Below are positions 9,823 to 20,536 of a stretch of DNA of 64,000 bases, piece by piece. Each line of letters begins with the position of its first letter. The stretch's first letter is position 1. This DNA is from Syncephalastrum monosporum B8922 (lineage: Eukaryota > Mucoromycota > Mucoromycetes > Mucorales > Syncephalastraceae): positions 343,497-407,496 of the forward strand of contig JNEN01000833.1 of NCBI GenBank assembly GCA_000697355.1, given 5' to 3'. The position numbers and the translations under genes are program-made. The notes beneath the pieces are model-generated. The model made no database searches. It was not told the origin of the DNA and saw only the letters and a program-made list of their open reading frames with translations.

Positions 9823-11667
9823 TCAACGTTTATTGCTATTCGCAGCATTGCGTAAAGAAATCCGCCGCGCCTCGGGTGACACGACGCCGCCATCTTCTCG
9901 GAACCAGTGACAGCTGGCAAACTTTTGCTGGAGCTCATAGACCAGCAAGGATGACTCGTCCCGCTGGCGTTCGCTCAGGCGACTGTCAGCCGAGGCTTGC
10001 AGGTCCCATCGAATGGTATGATCCCATTTGCCGGTTTCCAGACCGTTGATGAATTCGTCCCACTCGTTGTTGGTAAAGGTGAGGTGGATTTTGGACCCGC
10101 TCAGCTCCTTGGTCATCAAAAGGACGCCTTGACCAACCACCTTGGTCAGCTGAACCATCCGCTCACCCACGACAATGTTGCGTCGGAAAGCAGCCCAGTT
10201 CGTCTCTGTGAGGAGGGGTTCGATCCAGCCACGATAGGCTTTCATATTGGCATTACGGTCACGGTCGCGGTCCCGTTCTCCTGAAGAAGATGGCTCGTTG
10301 GCTCCGTTGCCTTGGTTACCATTTTGGGCATCCTCGTCCCTGATGACCTCATTGGGGTACAGGACCGCAAAGGCTTCCTGGAACTGGGCAAACGCGAGAT
10401 AAAGACGAAAGTAATCGGCGTTATAGTATATCCCGTTCTGGTTCATCCCGTTGTCGAGGTGGGGCTTCATGTTAGAATGTGTAGTCAGGATACGTAAGGA
10501 GGGTTCTAATAGATCAGCCAGCTGCTCCTGTGTCATGGTCGAGATGTCTAGGTCCTTGTCGATCGGAGCTTTCTCAATGGCGAGCGTAAAGCCGTCTGGG
10601 TAACGCTGCGACTTCTGCTCCAGATCGGACAGCGTGATGCTTCGCATTCGACTGATGATGTCATCGCCTAAAGCACCGTAATGGATCAAAAGGAGAGTAA
10701 CCTAAGCCGCCACCAAGTACTTACGACGTTGTTCGAATTCACCGTGACGGTGAGGGATCTTTGGTTTCTTCGTCGAAGCGGGCAGAGTGGACAGTTCGTA
10801 CGGATAGCCTGGGTCGGGCAATTGACGTTTTCGTTTACGCATCAGCGAAGCTTGTGTCAGGACGCCTTGTTCGGCGTAACGTTGTAAAAGGGCCGGTTCC
10901 TTGCCGATGCGGCCGTCTTGGTAATAAAAGCCGCGCTGCTTCGGTTCCATCAATACCTCGGCAACATCGAGTTGGCGTGGTGAGTCACCAGGGAGAAAGG
11001 TATTATTGGGGTATCGTGAGGTGGCCGCGCCACTCATGCCAATCTCGGCATCCATGAAAAACGGAGCAGGCGGCCGCAGCGAATGAGTAAAGAAACGCGG
11101 CATATCTGCAGCAGGACCAGGCGTCAAGTTGCTGTTGGTCATGGGATTACCGGGAGCAACAGCGGTTGGCGGAGGTGCAGGGTGAGGGTGAGGTGGCGTG
11201 TGGGAGTGGGGCTGAGAGTGGGAGTGAGGGGCAGGATGAGGTGCAGGTGCAAGGGTGGGTGTGTTGGGGACGAGGCGTGTCCTGGTGTCCATCGAAGAGG
11301 AAGAGGACGAGGACGGAAGAGGTGTGAAAGGAGAGGAGGCGGTCGAAGACTGACAACACGAAGCGCTTCCGTTGGGCAGTTGGACGATGCCTACTGAGGC
11401 AGCATCTCGAAAGAGGATGCGGTCTTCATGGAGTTGCTTTGTAAACTTGACATGATCGCCGAGCGCGTAGGTTATGCAAAAGAGGAGCTTGGCAATCTTT
11501 TCTGTGTCCGGCTTCTTGCGTAGAATCTGTTTGACGATGCGGAAGAGGTCGAGCATGTCATCGTCCGTCAGAATGTCTTCCGCCTGGGCTTCGTAGAAAC
11601 GCCCGGCCATGGCCCCTTTGAGGAGGCATTCTGGATTCCTACTATCCGGTGTGTAATAGCTGTCCAT
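9823..11667 (-). CDS. Unrecognised 595-aa protein with His/Pro-rich centre
   Basis: I do not recognise this protein. Two exons (11667-10725 and 10667-9823) join across a 57-nt intron as QRR|DD, in phase. The N-terminal ~95 residues are well ordered and helical-looking (ILTDDDMLDLFRIVKQILRKK). Residues ~120-190 are a Ser, then His/Pro low-complexity linker. A second ordered region follows (~205-320) with a basic patch RKRKRQLPD and a KKPK string that could be a nuclear localisation signal. The C-terminal exon holds another ordered region (SDLEQKSQRYPDGF; DYFRLYLAFAQFQEAFAVLYP; GQGVLLMTKELSGSKIHLTF). An acidic/Arg-Asp repeat (RDRDRDRN) divides it. The layout suggests a nuclear regulatory protein, but this is inference only. 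Confidence 0.85.
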
Positions 11668-11682
11668 AGAAGAAAAGGTAAC

Positions 11683-12120
11683 TCAAAAACAAGCCTGAGA
11701 ATTCTTATCAATTCGTGTTCCATCCCCACCGTTACACAATGACACAGGACAATACTCCACTGCACATCTGGTAAACACTTCCCTTACTTGATTCTCTAGC
11801 CATCCATCTATCCTATCAAAAATATACCCCATTCTGTAGCTCGCTGGATCCCAAATGACCAAAGTGTACGTCTGCCCTGAATAAAATGAGTGATTTTGGC
11901 TGTCAAAGAAGCCCCCCATCATGGTGACTATCATATTTACTGAACAGGCTTTCTTTCCACTGATAAAGAACCATGTTTCCGATATGTTATCTTGCCGTCT
12001 ATTATAGCACCGATTTATGACACATACGCAATTATACGGTTCAGACATATAAACTTTTTGGATGATACCTGGCCTACGTGCGGCTACGGATGTGCTGTCT
12101 CTGTTTCTCCAGCCTTCCAC
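11683..12120 (-). CDS. Possible 145-codon ORF, uncertain
   Basis: An uninterrupted frame lies just upstream of the 595-aa gene on the same strand. It is rich in Cys, Asn and aromatic residues, and its third-codon positions are not G/C-biased as in the neighbouring genes. No signal peptide or known motif is seen. A donor-like CAAGTAAGG occurs within it near 11785. It may be an unrelated open frame in the 5' region of the neighbour. Confidence 0.2.
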   Translation of the reverse strand: MEGWRNRDSTSVAARRPGIIQKVYMSEPYNCVCVINRCYNRRQDNISETWFFISGKKACSVNMIVTMMGGFFDSQNHSFYSGQTYTLVIWDPASYRMGYIFDRIDGWLENQVREVFTRCAVEYCPVSLCNGGDGTRIDKNSQACF

Positions 12121-12529
12121 GTCTACTTTTTGACTTCCATTGGTACTAGTGCCAGCAATCGGACGTTGTGCGGAGTATCGGCCGTATTGCCATGTGAACC
12201 CGCTCTGAATGATTGTCCGTATTACTCGCTATTGGCATTGGCATGGTATAATCTATAATGCATGGGCATGTTCACAACCAGAAATGGTTACGACTGGGAT
12301 CTATTGCTCGTACATACTGCATATATCTAGTTCTCAGGATCTGTCCGCGAACAAAAATAAACCTCAAGAGAATTTTTCTGTTTATGGTAGAAGCGATGAG
12401 AACCTTGTCAGACAATGACTGCTGTGTTGCGTAGCACAATCACCATTTGGACTCTCGTTCCCATAGTGTAGAAAGATGTATTCTTTTGGTGAGCCATATT
12501 AAGGGTACTGTACAGAAATATAATATTTT
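12121..12529. other. Intergenic, 3' side of the MYB gene
   Basis: AT-rich, with short frames only. The MYB stop codon is at 12530-12532. An AATATAATATTTTTC stretch at about 12513-12530 is suited to mRNA 3' end formation on the minus strand. Confidence 0.4.
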
Positions 12530-14216
12530 TCATGGGGCATAGCGGGTCATATTAGCGGAGGGCATGAATTGGGTATAGTCAATGGTCTTGTCATGATCAA
12601 ACGTAGCGGCTTCTTCAAACGCATCAAGGTCAAAGTCAAAGTCATCCACGACAAAAGGTGCCTGGCCGCTGGGCGTTAATTGTGCACGCGGCGCTACCTG
12701 CTGTGAGGCCACTAAGCCCGCCGCAGGTGTCATATCCAGCGAGTGCTGTCCATCGTCGGCTTCAGTAGAAGTGCAGCTCGCAGAGGAGTGGCCGTCGTCA
12801 ACGAGGTTGCCCGCCACTGCGGCTGCTGCGGCCGCTGCTGCTGCTGCTGCACTGGAGGCAGATGCAGTCGAGTGGCGCTGCTGCTGTTGCTGTTGCTGTT
12901 TTTTCTTGATACTGCCATGAAGCAGTTTTTCTTCCTTATACTTAATCTGCATCCATCGTGTTCGACACTGGCGTTGGGTGCGGCCAGGTACTGTTTCTGC
13001 GATGCGGATCCAGCACCGCCCAAAGCGCTCCACGCCCGCGCGCAGAAGCGTGTCTTCATCCTCGCTCCATTTGCCTTTCCGTACCGTTGGATCAAGAGCT
13101 TCTGTCCATCGGGCCTGGCACTGGATTCCGGTTCGATTGGGTATTCTTTCTGCAATGCGGTTCCAAGGAACCGGCTGCACGCCACCCTCGCCATCGGGTA
13201 TATTGGAGAACTCCAATACAGAATATTTTAATACGGCATCTTCGTGTTCGGTCCAGCGTCCTTTGTGTATATGAGGGCTAGATGCGCTAGACATGTCAGC
13301 AACACTGCTTTTGCTTCCTATAACTTCTTTCTTCCTTCTTAAAACATACTTGAGAGCACCTAACCATCGTGTGGAGCACTGCATAGGGGTCCGGTTTGGT
13401 ACGTGTGACGCTATCAGGGACCATTTATGAGGACCATGAAGTGCAACGGCTTGTCTTAAGAGCATGTCTTCTTCGATGGTCCATCGTGTGTATGTAGACG
13501 ATTTACGTGAGGAAGACGAAGAAGCTCGTTTGCGAGCGAGCAGCGGTGTAGTAGGCTGTTGTGGTTGCATGAAAGGCTTGCGCATCATGGGAGTTGACTT
13601 GGGCGGCTGTCTAGTGTACTCAAAATCGTCGAAAAGGAAGCGTGATCGTGTGGGGGATGGTGTCGTGGCCATTTCCTGTTCCAATATACATTGTCAGACC
13701 CCATCTAATCAAACGTGTCTATGCATTATACGTACAATATGGCCTGATAAACCACCATAGCGAAACATCCCATCTTGTGAACAGTTGGCTGCGGCTGCGG
13801 CTGCTGCAGCAGTAGCAACCGAATAATGCGGTTGCTGAAAGCTCTGCGACGAATAGTGCGCCGGGTTTTCGGCCTTTGTGATGACAACAGGAGGCGGTGC
13901 CGGATGCTAGTCAGACTCCAGTCAGCTATAAGGTAAACGGAGAGGTATTTTGATTTCACATGTACCATACTCGAAGTCTGCGTCATCGGAGGGGACGGTA
14001 TAGGCTGCTGATGTTCCATCTTGATCGGCTGTTGGGAAGCATCAAACTGATAGAAGAGATGCTGATAGAGCTGCTGTACTCTTTCCATGTCAGTCATCAA
14101 AAGTTCTTGACACCGTGATCACACATTCCGGATAATCATCCATGCAATACCTCATCCGTCAAAAGGCCTTCCCACCCTTGTGGTGATGATGATGACGACG
14201 CGTCTGAATACGCCAT
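12530..14216 (-). CDS. R1R2R3-type MYB DNA-binding protein
   Basis: Probable nuclear transcription factor of 475 aa. Five exons: 14216-14151, 14073-13966, 13906-13736, 13675-13350 and 13286-12530, all in phase. Three SANT/MYB repeats are visible. R1 (~residues 178-228) starts RWTIEED and ends RWLGALN. R2 (~235-297) starts GRWTEHED and ends RWTEALD. R3 (~300-350) starts GKWSEDED and ends RWMQI. Each keeps the spaced tryptophans. R2 carries an extra ~10-residue insertion (IPDGEGGVQP) between helices 1 and 2. Splicing across 13287-13349 is needed to join R1 to R2. Downstream lie a Gln run, an Ala run and an acidic C-terminus (DDFDFDLDAFEEA) that looks like an activation domain. The first exon is less certain: translation could instead begin at 14097. 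A CTGAC branch site before 14074 supports the chosen model. Confidence 0.88.
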
Positions 14217-15764
14217 AATAGTTATTACTGCTGAGAGATGCTATGGCCGGAAGTTTTTTGTGTCCTCCTTTTTTTGTACAGTCGTGTTCTGGTGGAGAGA
14301 ATATGTGGTATTTGCTCGGTGTAAACTAACGACTCCTTTTTTATGAGAAACAAATCGAAATGAAAGAAAAGAAGGAGTATCACGACATACACGTCGAAGG
14401 TCAATGAACAGCGAAGTGGCGTAAGACGTGAGTAAAAAGATAATAAGCGGCGCACAACGGGTATGACGCGAAAGGAAAACGGGAAAATAGCAGAAAAGAA
14501 ACGAGAAAGAAAAGAAGAGAGAAAAACGGACGAAGACCTGACCTTGCGGGCTGATCAGAATGTACAGGGCCGAAATAGAATTCTTCGTGCCTCACATCAT
14601 CGCTCGCAACGTTTTGTTTTGACGTGGTCGAAATCTCAAGTATGAAAACACTTGAATTCATAGAAATACTCGATGGGGGGTGGTGCGCCATATGTCTCTC
14701 TCATTAGCAACAAGCGGCCGCCCAGAATAATGGAAAGGTACCGGATTGTCGGTCGCAACAGCGCATCATCCCATGGACTCAGATATGACACATGTTCGTC
14801 TCAAAATGAAGACCTTCACCACTGTCAGCGATACTGTTTTCATTTTGCGCCGGCTTACGGGCTGATATCCTAACACCAGTTTATATACGTATGTACGTAT
14901 GCTTCAATGCTCTATCATTTTCCCTACATATGGCCGTATATGTAAAAACGGAAGAACGTCGATCTTGGATTCTTAATTGAACCGGGAAAATAAATCTTCT
15001 CCAAACTCACGTGTCGCACGTTAGCATTTTGATCGTCGTCATTCTGCACATTTCTGCTTTCATAACACGGCATGAGCTGTCACTGACACATATACATACT
15101 ATGTGGCGGCGGTTATATTATCTACCTAGCATGTTTTTTTTATTTTAAAGTAAACGAACCGTGGCAGTCCAAAGATAAAGACGTTTCATAAATGGACTTT
15201 CCCCATCTTACTGTACCACTGTGGAAATGGCCCCTTCAAATTTGCATAAAGGAGGGGGCCGTCGAAACTCAGCCACGGGTACGTTGCCTTGGTTGTCGAT
15301 GTGTGCCTTCTTTGCTTTAAAAGGATATTCGTCTCTGCGTATTTCACTAGTCTCTTCAGAGCGGTGTCAGTCATTTTGGCTGTAACGAGCTAATGAATAG
15401 TGGCTGCCTGGTAAGAGAAGACAAGCTGATGACAAGAATAGACAAGACCCTGTCAAAAGGTAAGTGAGTGCGAGGATGTTATTATAGTGTGATGGACAAT
15501 TTCGCTCACAGATGCTGCAAGATAAAATATGATACAGAGACAGAGAGGCAGTGTAGATACAGATATAATTATGTATATGAACGTGGAGGCAGAGCAGAAA
15601 GAGCGATGAGCAAAGATGGGTGGATTGATGTCCTGTCAAAATAATATCATTTGCTGTCCATAGTGGGGAATGAGCAAGTCACGCATGGGTTTCGGGGTAA
15701 GTGAGGAAAACAACACAAGCAAAAAAAAGCTCCTTCTCTCCATTACCCTATTATAACATCCGCA
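14217..15764. other. Intergenic; one small candidate ORF (15186-15374, minus)
   Basis: Mostly AT-rich or purine-rich on the plus strand, including the MYB promoter side. A 62-codon minus-strand frame starts at 15374 in good start context (CCAAAATGACTG). A second overlapping frame downstream shows the strong third-position C/G bias of real genes here and ends at a stop near 15203 (TVVQ). No single model joins them. Nothing else is supported. Confidence 0.4.
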
Positions 15765-16560
15765 ATGGGCATTTTTGGCTTTGGATCGTCGAGCACCCCC
15801 GCCCAGCCTGCCGAGGACACAGCGGCAAACGCCTCGGCCGAGTTTGTCAGCAACGAAGAGGACGTCTACTCCCCTTCGGCCGGCGCTGGTCTCGATTACA
15901 GTGACAATGCTTATGGTGCTTCCAACACCTACGACCAGCTGCCCGATTTCTTAGCCACCTCGTCTGGTTTCGACTCGACGAGACTGCAGCCCATGACCGT
16001 GCAGGGCGGTGTCGACTTTTTGCAGGTCGAGGATCAGTTTGTGGGCAGCGGTGGTGATCTCGGCGGTGCTGCGCTGACGCCCTCGCGTGGCTGGACGGAC
16101 GATCTCTGCTATGGCACAGGCACGACTTATATCGCTGGTCTTTCCCTCGGTGGTGCGTATGGTCTGGCAGAAGGTCTGCGCAAGGCGTCTGCCCCGGACC
16201 AGCCCCAGAACATGAAGGTGCGTCTGAACACCACCCTCAACTCCATTACCCGCCGTGGTCCCGGTCTCGGTAACGCTGTCGGCGTCATTGCCATGATGTA
16301 CAACGGCACAACGGCCCTTATCGACCATACCCGTGGCAAGCATGATGTCTTCAGCAGTGTCGCCGGCGGTGCTATCTCTGGCGCCATCTTCAAGTGCACA
16401 GCTGGTAAGTTTTAGAAAGTTGGGAAGAGAAAGCACCAAAAGAATGGGGATTTTGACTCTTCTTTTCACAGGTCCTCGTGCAGCAGCAATATCCTCGGGC
16501 GTCTGCGCAGGCGTAGCAGGCGTCTGGTCGCTTGCTATGTCCGCTTTCAGCGAAAACTAG
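15765..16560 (+). CDS. TIM23: Mitochondrial import channel subunit Tim23
   Basis: Core channel of the TIM23 presequence translocase in the mitochondrial inner membrane. Two exons: 15765-16404 and 16472-16560, joined in phase as AG|PRAAA; 242 aa. The N-terminal ~95 residues are acidic and hydrophilic, as expected for the intermembrane-space receptor domain. The C-terminal half is the Tim17/Tim22/Tim23 fold, with four Gly-rich membrane segments. The first begins GTGTTYIAGLSLGGAYGLAEG (approximately residues 124-144). The matrix loop motif is RGPGLGNAVGVIAMMYNGT. The last segments are SSVAGGAISGAIF and AAAISSGVCAGVAGVWSLAMS. The length equals that of yeast Tim23 (222 aa) plus a slightly longer N-terminus. 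It is convergent with the Pfa4 gene, 146 bp between stop codons. Confidence 0.93.
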
Positions 16561-16706
16561 AGACTACTACAACCTATTTAGATCACAAAAGCAACAAAAA
16601 TCTGTACAGACACCAACCAAACAACCCAAGCAACTCCCCTTCGTCAATAGTTCTCAATCACCATCCCTTTTCTTGCAACCTCTTTATCCAATTGCACATA
16701 AAAGTA

Positions 16707-18169
16707 TCAATCCACCTTTTTATCGTCGGATACAAGAAACGTTGACAACGGGACTGATTCATCTTCTGTGGGTTGGCTTGGATACCTGTCGGGCTCATAA
16801 CCGTCGTGCAAAGGATGGTGCTGGTTATGATGGCTGCTGTTGTTATGGGCGCTGCCACTGTATCCTACGACCCGGCGCAGACTTCGCTCCTCGTCGTCCA
16901 AGGTGTACTCAGGCTCGCTGTCTGTCATGCAACTTCCCGAGTCATAGTACGTGTCGGACGCGTCATCCCTATCCGCCGGAGGTAGGTCTCTATTGCGGTA
17001 TCGTTTGGAGAAAATGGACGGTCGCAGTTCGTCTGGATCACGGGGTGGCCAGTAATACTGCAGCGCAGGATCTGCCCCCGCCCCCGCCACGATGTATGAG
17101 AAGGTGCATCCCAGCGAGCGAAAATATGTGCTTCTCACCTATATTACGTCGCAAAGGAAAGGAAGTTCCTGTGTGTTCCTGAGCAGCCCTTCGCGGCCAC
17201 AACCATAATAAGGGTGATTTGCCAAGGACAGAGCAGACGTTGTTGTACACGCCAAGGTCATACGGATAGTGGACCTAAGAGGACAATGACTCAGAAATCG
17301 AAAATACGACATGCATTTATCAAAACATACGAGAGGTATTTTACCGGTAATGACCAGCCGTTTCACCTTGCTTCGTTCCCAACTTTCAATCGTCGTCTGG
17401 TTTCGCGCCATCAAGTAACAGTGATAGACGGTGAGCATCAGAACGCAGAAAAGAACGATGAAGGCAGCCACAAAATCCAGGACCATGAAAACGGCTTCGG
17501 TGGTGGTAGGTTCTGACTCGAACTGGCACAAGGCTTAGTGGCAGTCATAAGTATTGACGCTCGCCTTTACCTGGAAGTTGCGAATATCGTTGAGCATGGT
17601 GTTGATACGGATGACCAAGAGCCAGAGCACGTAAGCGCACGCGAGATTGACAAAAAGGATGAAGCGGAAAAAGTGCGCGTAATTGTTGTAGCCGACGCAG
17701 TTATTGATCCAGGGACAGTGATGATCCATTTTGAGGACGCAGCGGCGACATATCCGACAATGATGGGCCCGGGGAGGTTTATAGGCGTCGCAAGACTTGC
17801 AGAAACGTGGGCCTGTGATGCCCTGTGCGCGTCGCTGCTCGCTCGTGGGTATCATGTATTGATCGGGCACTTGCTGGATCCATGAGATATATACAAAATA
17901 GCACATAATTAGAACCTCCGTCTGTCTTTCTATCTGGAGCTAACCCAAGCAGAAGGCACTCGGCCGGGATCGGTTGAGACGGCGAGGTAGTAGTTGTAGA
18001 ACACAAGCCCAACGAGAATATTGAACGGAGCTAGGCTTTTGAGCTGTGACAACAATGACTCATTTCGTAGACTCGGTATTAAAAAATAATACTGTGAAGA
18101 CAAAGCAATGAAGCTAATGAGGAGGCACACCCCGACAGTGTATACCTGCCCTGGAATGGCAAGCAACAT
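16707..18169 (-). CDS. PFA4: DHHC palmitoyltransferase, Pfa4-like
   Basis: S-acylates cysteines of substrate proteins; yeast Pfa4 acts at the ER on chitin synthase Chs3. Five exons: 18169-17945, 17873-17571, 17522-17331, 17274-17139 and 17071-16707; 406 aa, phases consistent. Two membrane segments near the N-terminus precede the Cys-rich DHHC domain (FCKSCDAYKPPRAHHC, then CVLKMDHHCPWINNCVG, ~residues 103-145). Two more membrane segments follow. The segments TTIESWERSKV and HYPYDLGVYNNVCSVLG match the region that distinguishes Pfa4 from other DHHC proteins. The C-terminus is a hydrophilic His/Ser/Asp-rich tail. The first intron donor, GTTAGC, is weak, and the start Met is the one giving the first membrane segment. 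Confidence 0.88.
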
Positions 18170-18623
18170 TAAGGACGATCAGTGAAGGAACCTGAGACAG
18201 GTTTAATTTGCTGCTGTCCCGCTTCTATTTTAAGTTGCTTTTCTTGCACTAATTCGGGATAAACAACATACTAAGCAGCAACAAAAGGGAATCACGTAAA
18301 TCTACGTGCGCATATAAGCGTACGACGCTGAATCCTGTGGACAGCAATTGATTACAGGCGAAATAATAAGATAAGAGTTATTTAATAAAATAATGATTAC
18401 ATAATGATCTTCTATATTGTACAGGCTGGTGCTGAAAGATAGTATACAACAAGAAGGTGCCGGTATTTTTGGTAGCTATCTGTCCCGAATGCAATACGGC
18501 AGTGCGATGGGTGCGGATTGCGTGTTCTCTATCCTGCATGTACCCATACACGACACAGGACAAGACCAGCAGATCTGGTATAGGGAACAAAACGTCGTCG
18601 TTAACAAGGTGATTGTCTGAAAA
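18170..18623. other. Intergenic between Pfa4 start and F-box stop
   Basis: AT-rich with no coding signal. It holds the Pfa4 promoter (right to left) and the F-box gene 3' end. Confidence 0.45.
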
Positions 18624-20012
18624 CTAGACGTTGACTTGGATATGCCTTCGGATTTCGAGTAGCTCTTCGCCATCGAGAGCCAGCGTCTTTTCCAGGTGAC
18701 CGATTTCACGTCTTCGCAGGCCTTGTTGATGATCCCGCGTTGCGCTATCGTCAAAGTAATAGAGCCAAACGCCGCCAGTGCGGTCCGAGGGCGGATGGAT
18801 CTCAAACACAGGATGGGCTTCTCGCCAGCTCTCGCGTTCGGCAGGAGCTGGCGCCGCTGCAGCTGCCATGGATGACCGTGCCTCAGAAACCAGCGTCTGC
18901 GCTTGGAGAGCGTCGCGTTTCCGCGTGGCGGTTGCTATACGTCGCTGTGCTACACTCTCGATGGCATTCCAAATCACACTGGGGACGTCCTGGATCATCC
19001 AGCACACGATTTCAAGATGCCGCAGCGCCTCGCACTGCCTAAGGATGCTGAGCAGTCCATGCTCTTCTGGTTCCTCTGGGCCGTCCGTCTCCATCCTGCT
19101 GACTTCCAGCCGTTGCTGTTGTTCGTTTTGGGTAGTCCCGTTGGGTCGACGGATCAGAGGCCTGTTACCCGTTAACATGGCCGCGCCGTTACCACGGACA
19201 ACGAGATCATGGACTTGGGTGGCGTAGGTAGCGACGGCGCGCAGGGTGCGCGGTCCATCACAGCGCACAGAGAGACGTTCGAGCTGATGCCCATAAAAGG
19301 CGATGGTGTCGCACAAGGTGGACTCGGAGACCTGCTGAAGCGACACCTCCAGGCGACGGACCTTGGGGCAATACAAGGGCAAAGCCCGCAGGGCAGCGTC
19401 GTTGGCAGCCGGGATACGGTTATGATTTGCACCAAAGCAGATGGTCTCGAGCTGGGGAAGGCAGCGAAGCAGGTCAACCATCGCTGGCTCGCCAAAGTCC
19501 GTCCAAGAGAGGCTAAGCTTGGTCGCGTTTTGAAATACACAGAGCGGCATATGAGAGGGGGTGTGTGTGCGGTGGGGTTTGGGGTTCTTTGTGCTTTCAA
19601 GGTTGCAGTAGCATAACTGGAGGTGTTCTACGGCAGGCAGGATAGCGGCTAGGCTGCGAATGTTGTCAACTGACAAGACCTGGAAGTCGCTAAAGGTCAA
19701 GGTATGAACGTGCTGTATCATGCAAAACAGGTGCTGCAGGTCGGCAACGAGCCAGTGACTCCCGCTTTGACGGCAGACCAGCGTCAAGTGCTTGGTGTGC
19801 TGCTGTATTGTGTCTCGCAGAAGCGGGCGCTGCAAGCCGGTCATGAGTTGGCGAATGTGGCTCCGGAAACTGAGCTCGAGATGGCAATAGAGGACAGGAA
19901 GACATGCCTCATGCAGGAAACGATTGCTACGGCAGAGACGGGCGAGAGCTGGCTTTGGCAGCAATCGAAATATCGCATGCAGAAGCTCAGTGGGCAGGCG
20001 CGAAAAGTGCAT
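18624..20012 (-). CDS. F-box protein with leucine-rich region
   Basis: Single-exon gene of 462 aa. Residues 1-45 are a typical F-box (LPTELLHAIFRLLPKPALARLCRSN), which binds Skp1 in SCF ubiquitin ligases. Residues ~75-270 have irregular leucine-rich repeats with Leu/Cys spacing (VEHLQLCYCNLES; LEVSLQQVS; LERLSVRC), the likely substrate-binding surface. After ~285 come a linker, another helix (LLSILRQCEALRHLEIVCW) and an Ala/Pro-rich stretch. The C-terminal ~70 residues (VWLYYFDDSA and onward) are ordered but unrecognised. The specific substrate is unknown. No intron is needed. Confidence 0.85.
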   Translation of the reverse strand: MHFSRLPTELLHAIFRLLPKPALARLCRSNRFLHEACLPVLYCHLELSFRSHIRQLMTGLQRPLLRDTIQQHTKHLTLVCRQSGSHWLVADLQHLFCMIQHVHTLTFSDFQVLSVDNIRSLAAILPAVEHLQLCYCNLESTKNPKPHRTHTPSHMPLCVFQNATKLSLSWTDFGEPAMVDLLRCLPQLETICFGANHNRIPAANDAALRALPLYCPKVRRLEVSLQQVSESTLCDTIAFYGHQLERLSVRCDGPRTLRAVATYATQVHDLVVRGNGAAMLTGNRPLIRRPNGTTQNEQQQRLEVSRMETDGPEEPEEHGLLSILRQCEALRHLEIVCWMIQDVPSVIWNAIESVAQRRIATATRKRDALQAQTLVSEARSSMAAAAAPAPAERESWREAHPVFEIHPPSDRTGGVWLYYFDDSATRDHQQGLRRREIGHLEKTLALDGEELLEIRRHIQVNV

Positions 20013-20536
20013 GAAAAAAAGACAAGAACAACAAAAACTTGGGGTAAGATAAACTCAACCTTCACAGAGAGACACCCCTAAAACAGCAAAACTCGGTCCC
20101 GTAACATTTTCTCGTTTGTCACCACATTTGTCATTTCCTTTTACCCTTTCTAGAGCCTATCGCCTATGCGTCTTCGTAATGCGTCTGCATAGTAAAAATA
20201 TATACAGCCATTCCCATGGAAACAAAGCGATAAAATCGCTCCACTTGGTCTGAATGCAAGTCTCGTCTTACTTGCCCATATCACACGTCGCGTATTGTTC
20301 AAAGTGCATAGCTTGCGATATCCTCCGTCCCGATCACATACATGACAGAAGATACTATAATAATGCAGTATGCAAATGAGCACCCATACCAAATAGTCTG
20401 TAGGCGAAGGCGATGTTTGATATACTACGGCATCACCTAAAGAAGAATGGAGGCTGAGAATGAATAATGCAGTGGCAGAAATACACGCATTTTCTCAAAG
20501 TAGAAGATTTCCAGCCGTATAAGAACAATAATAATA
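20013..20536. other. Intergenic between divergent F-box and SWC4 genes
   Basis: The upstream regions of the divergently transcribed F-box and SWC4 genes meet here. AT-rich, with no coding frame beyond ~80 codons; an A/C-rich run immediately precedes the SWC4 start. Confidence 0.45.

Noticed and set aside
12743..13231. 162-codon plus-strand ORF opposite the MYB gene, Cys-rich
   Set aside because: Poly-Cys arises from reading the Gln/Ala-coding repeats backwards; not a cysteine-rich secreted protein.
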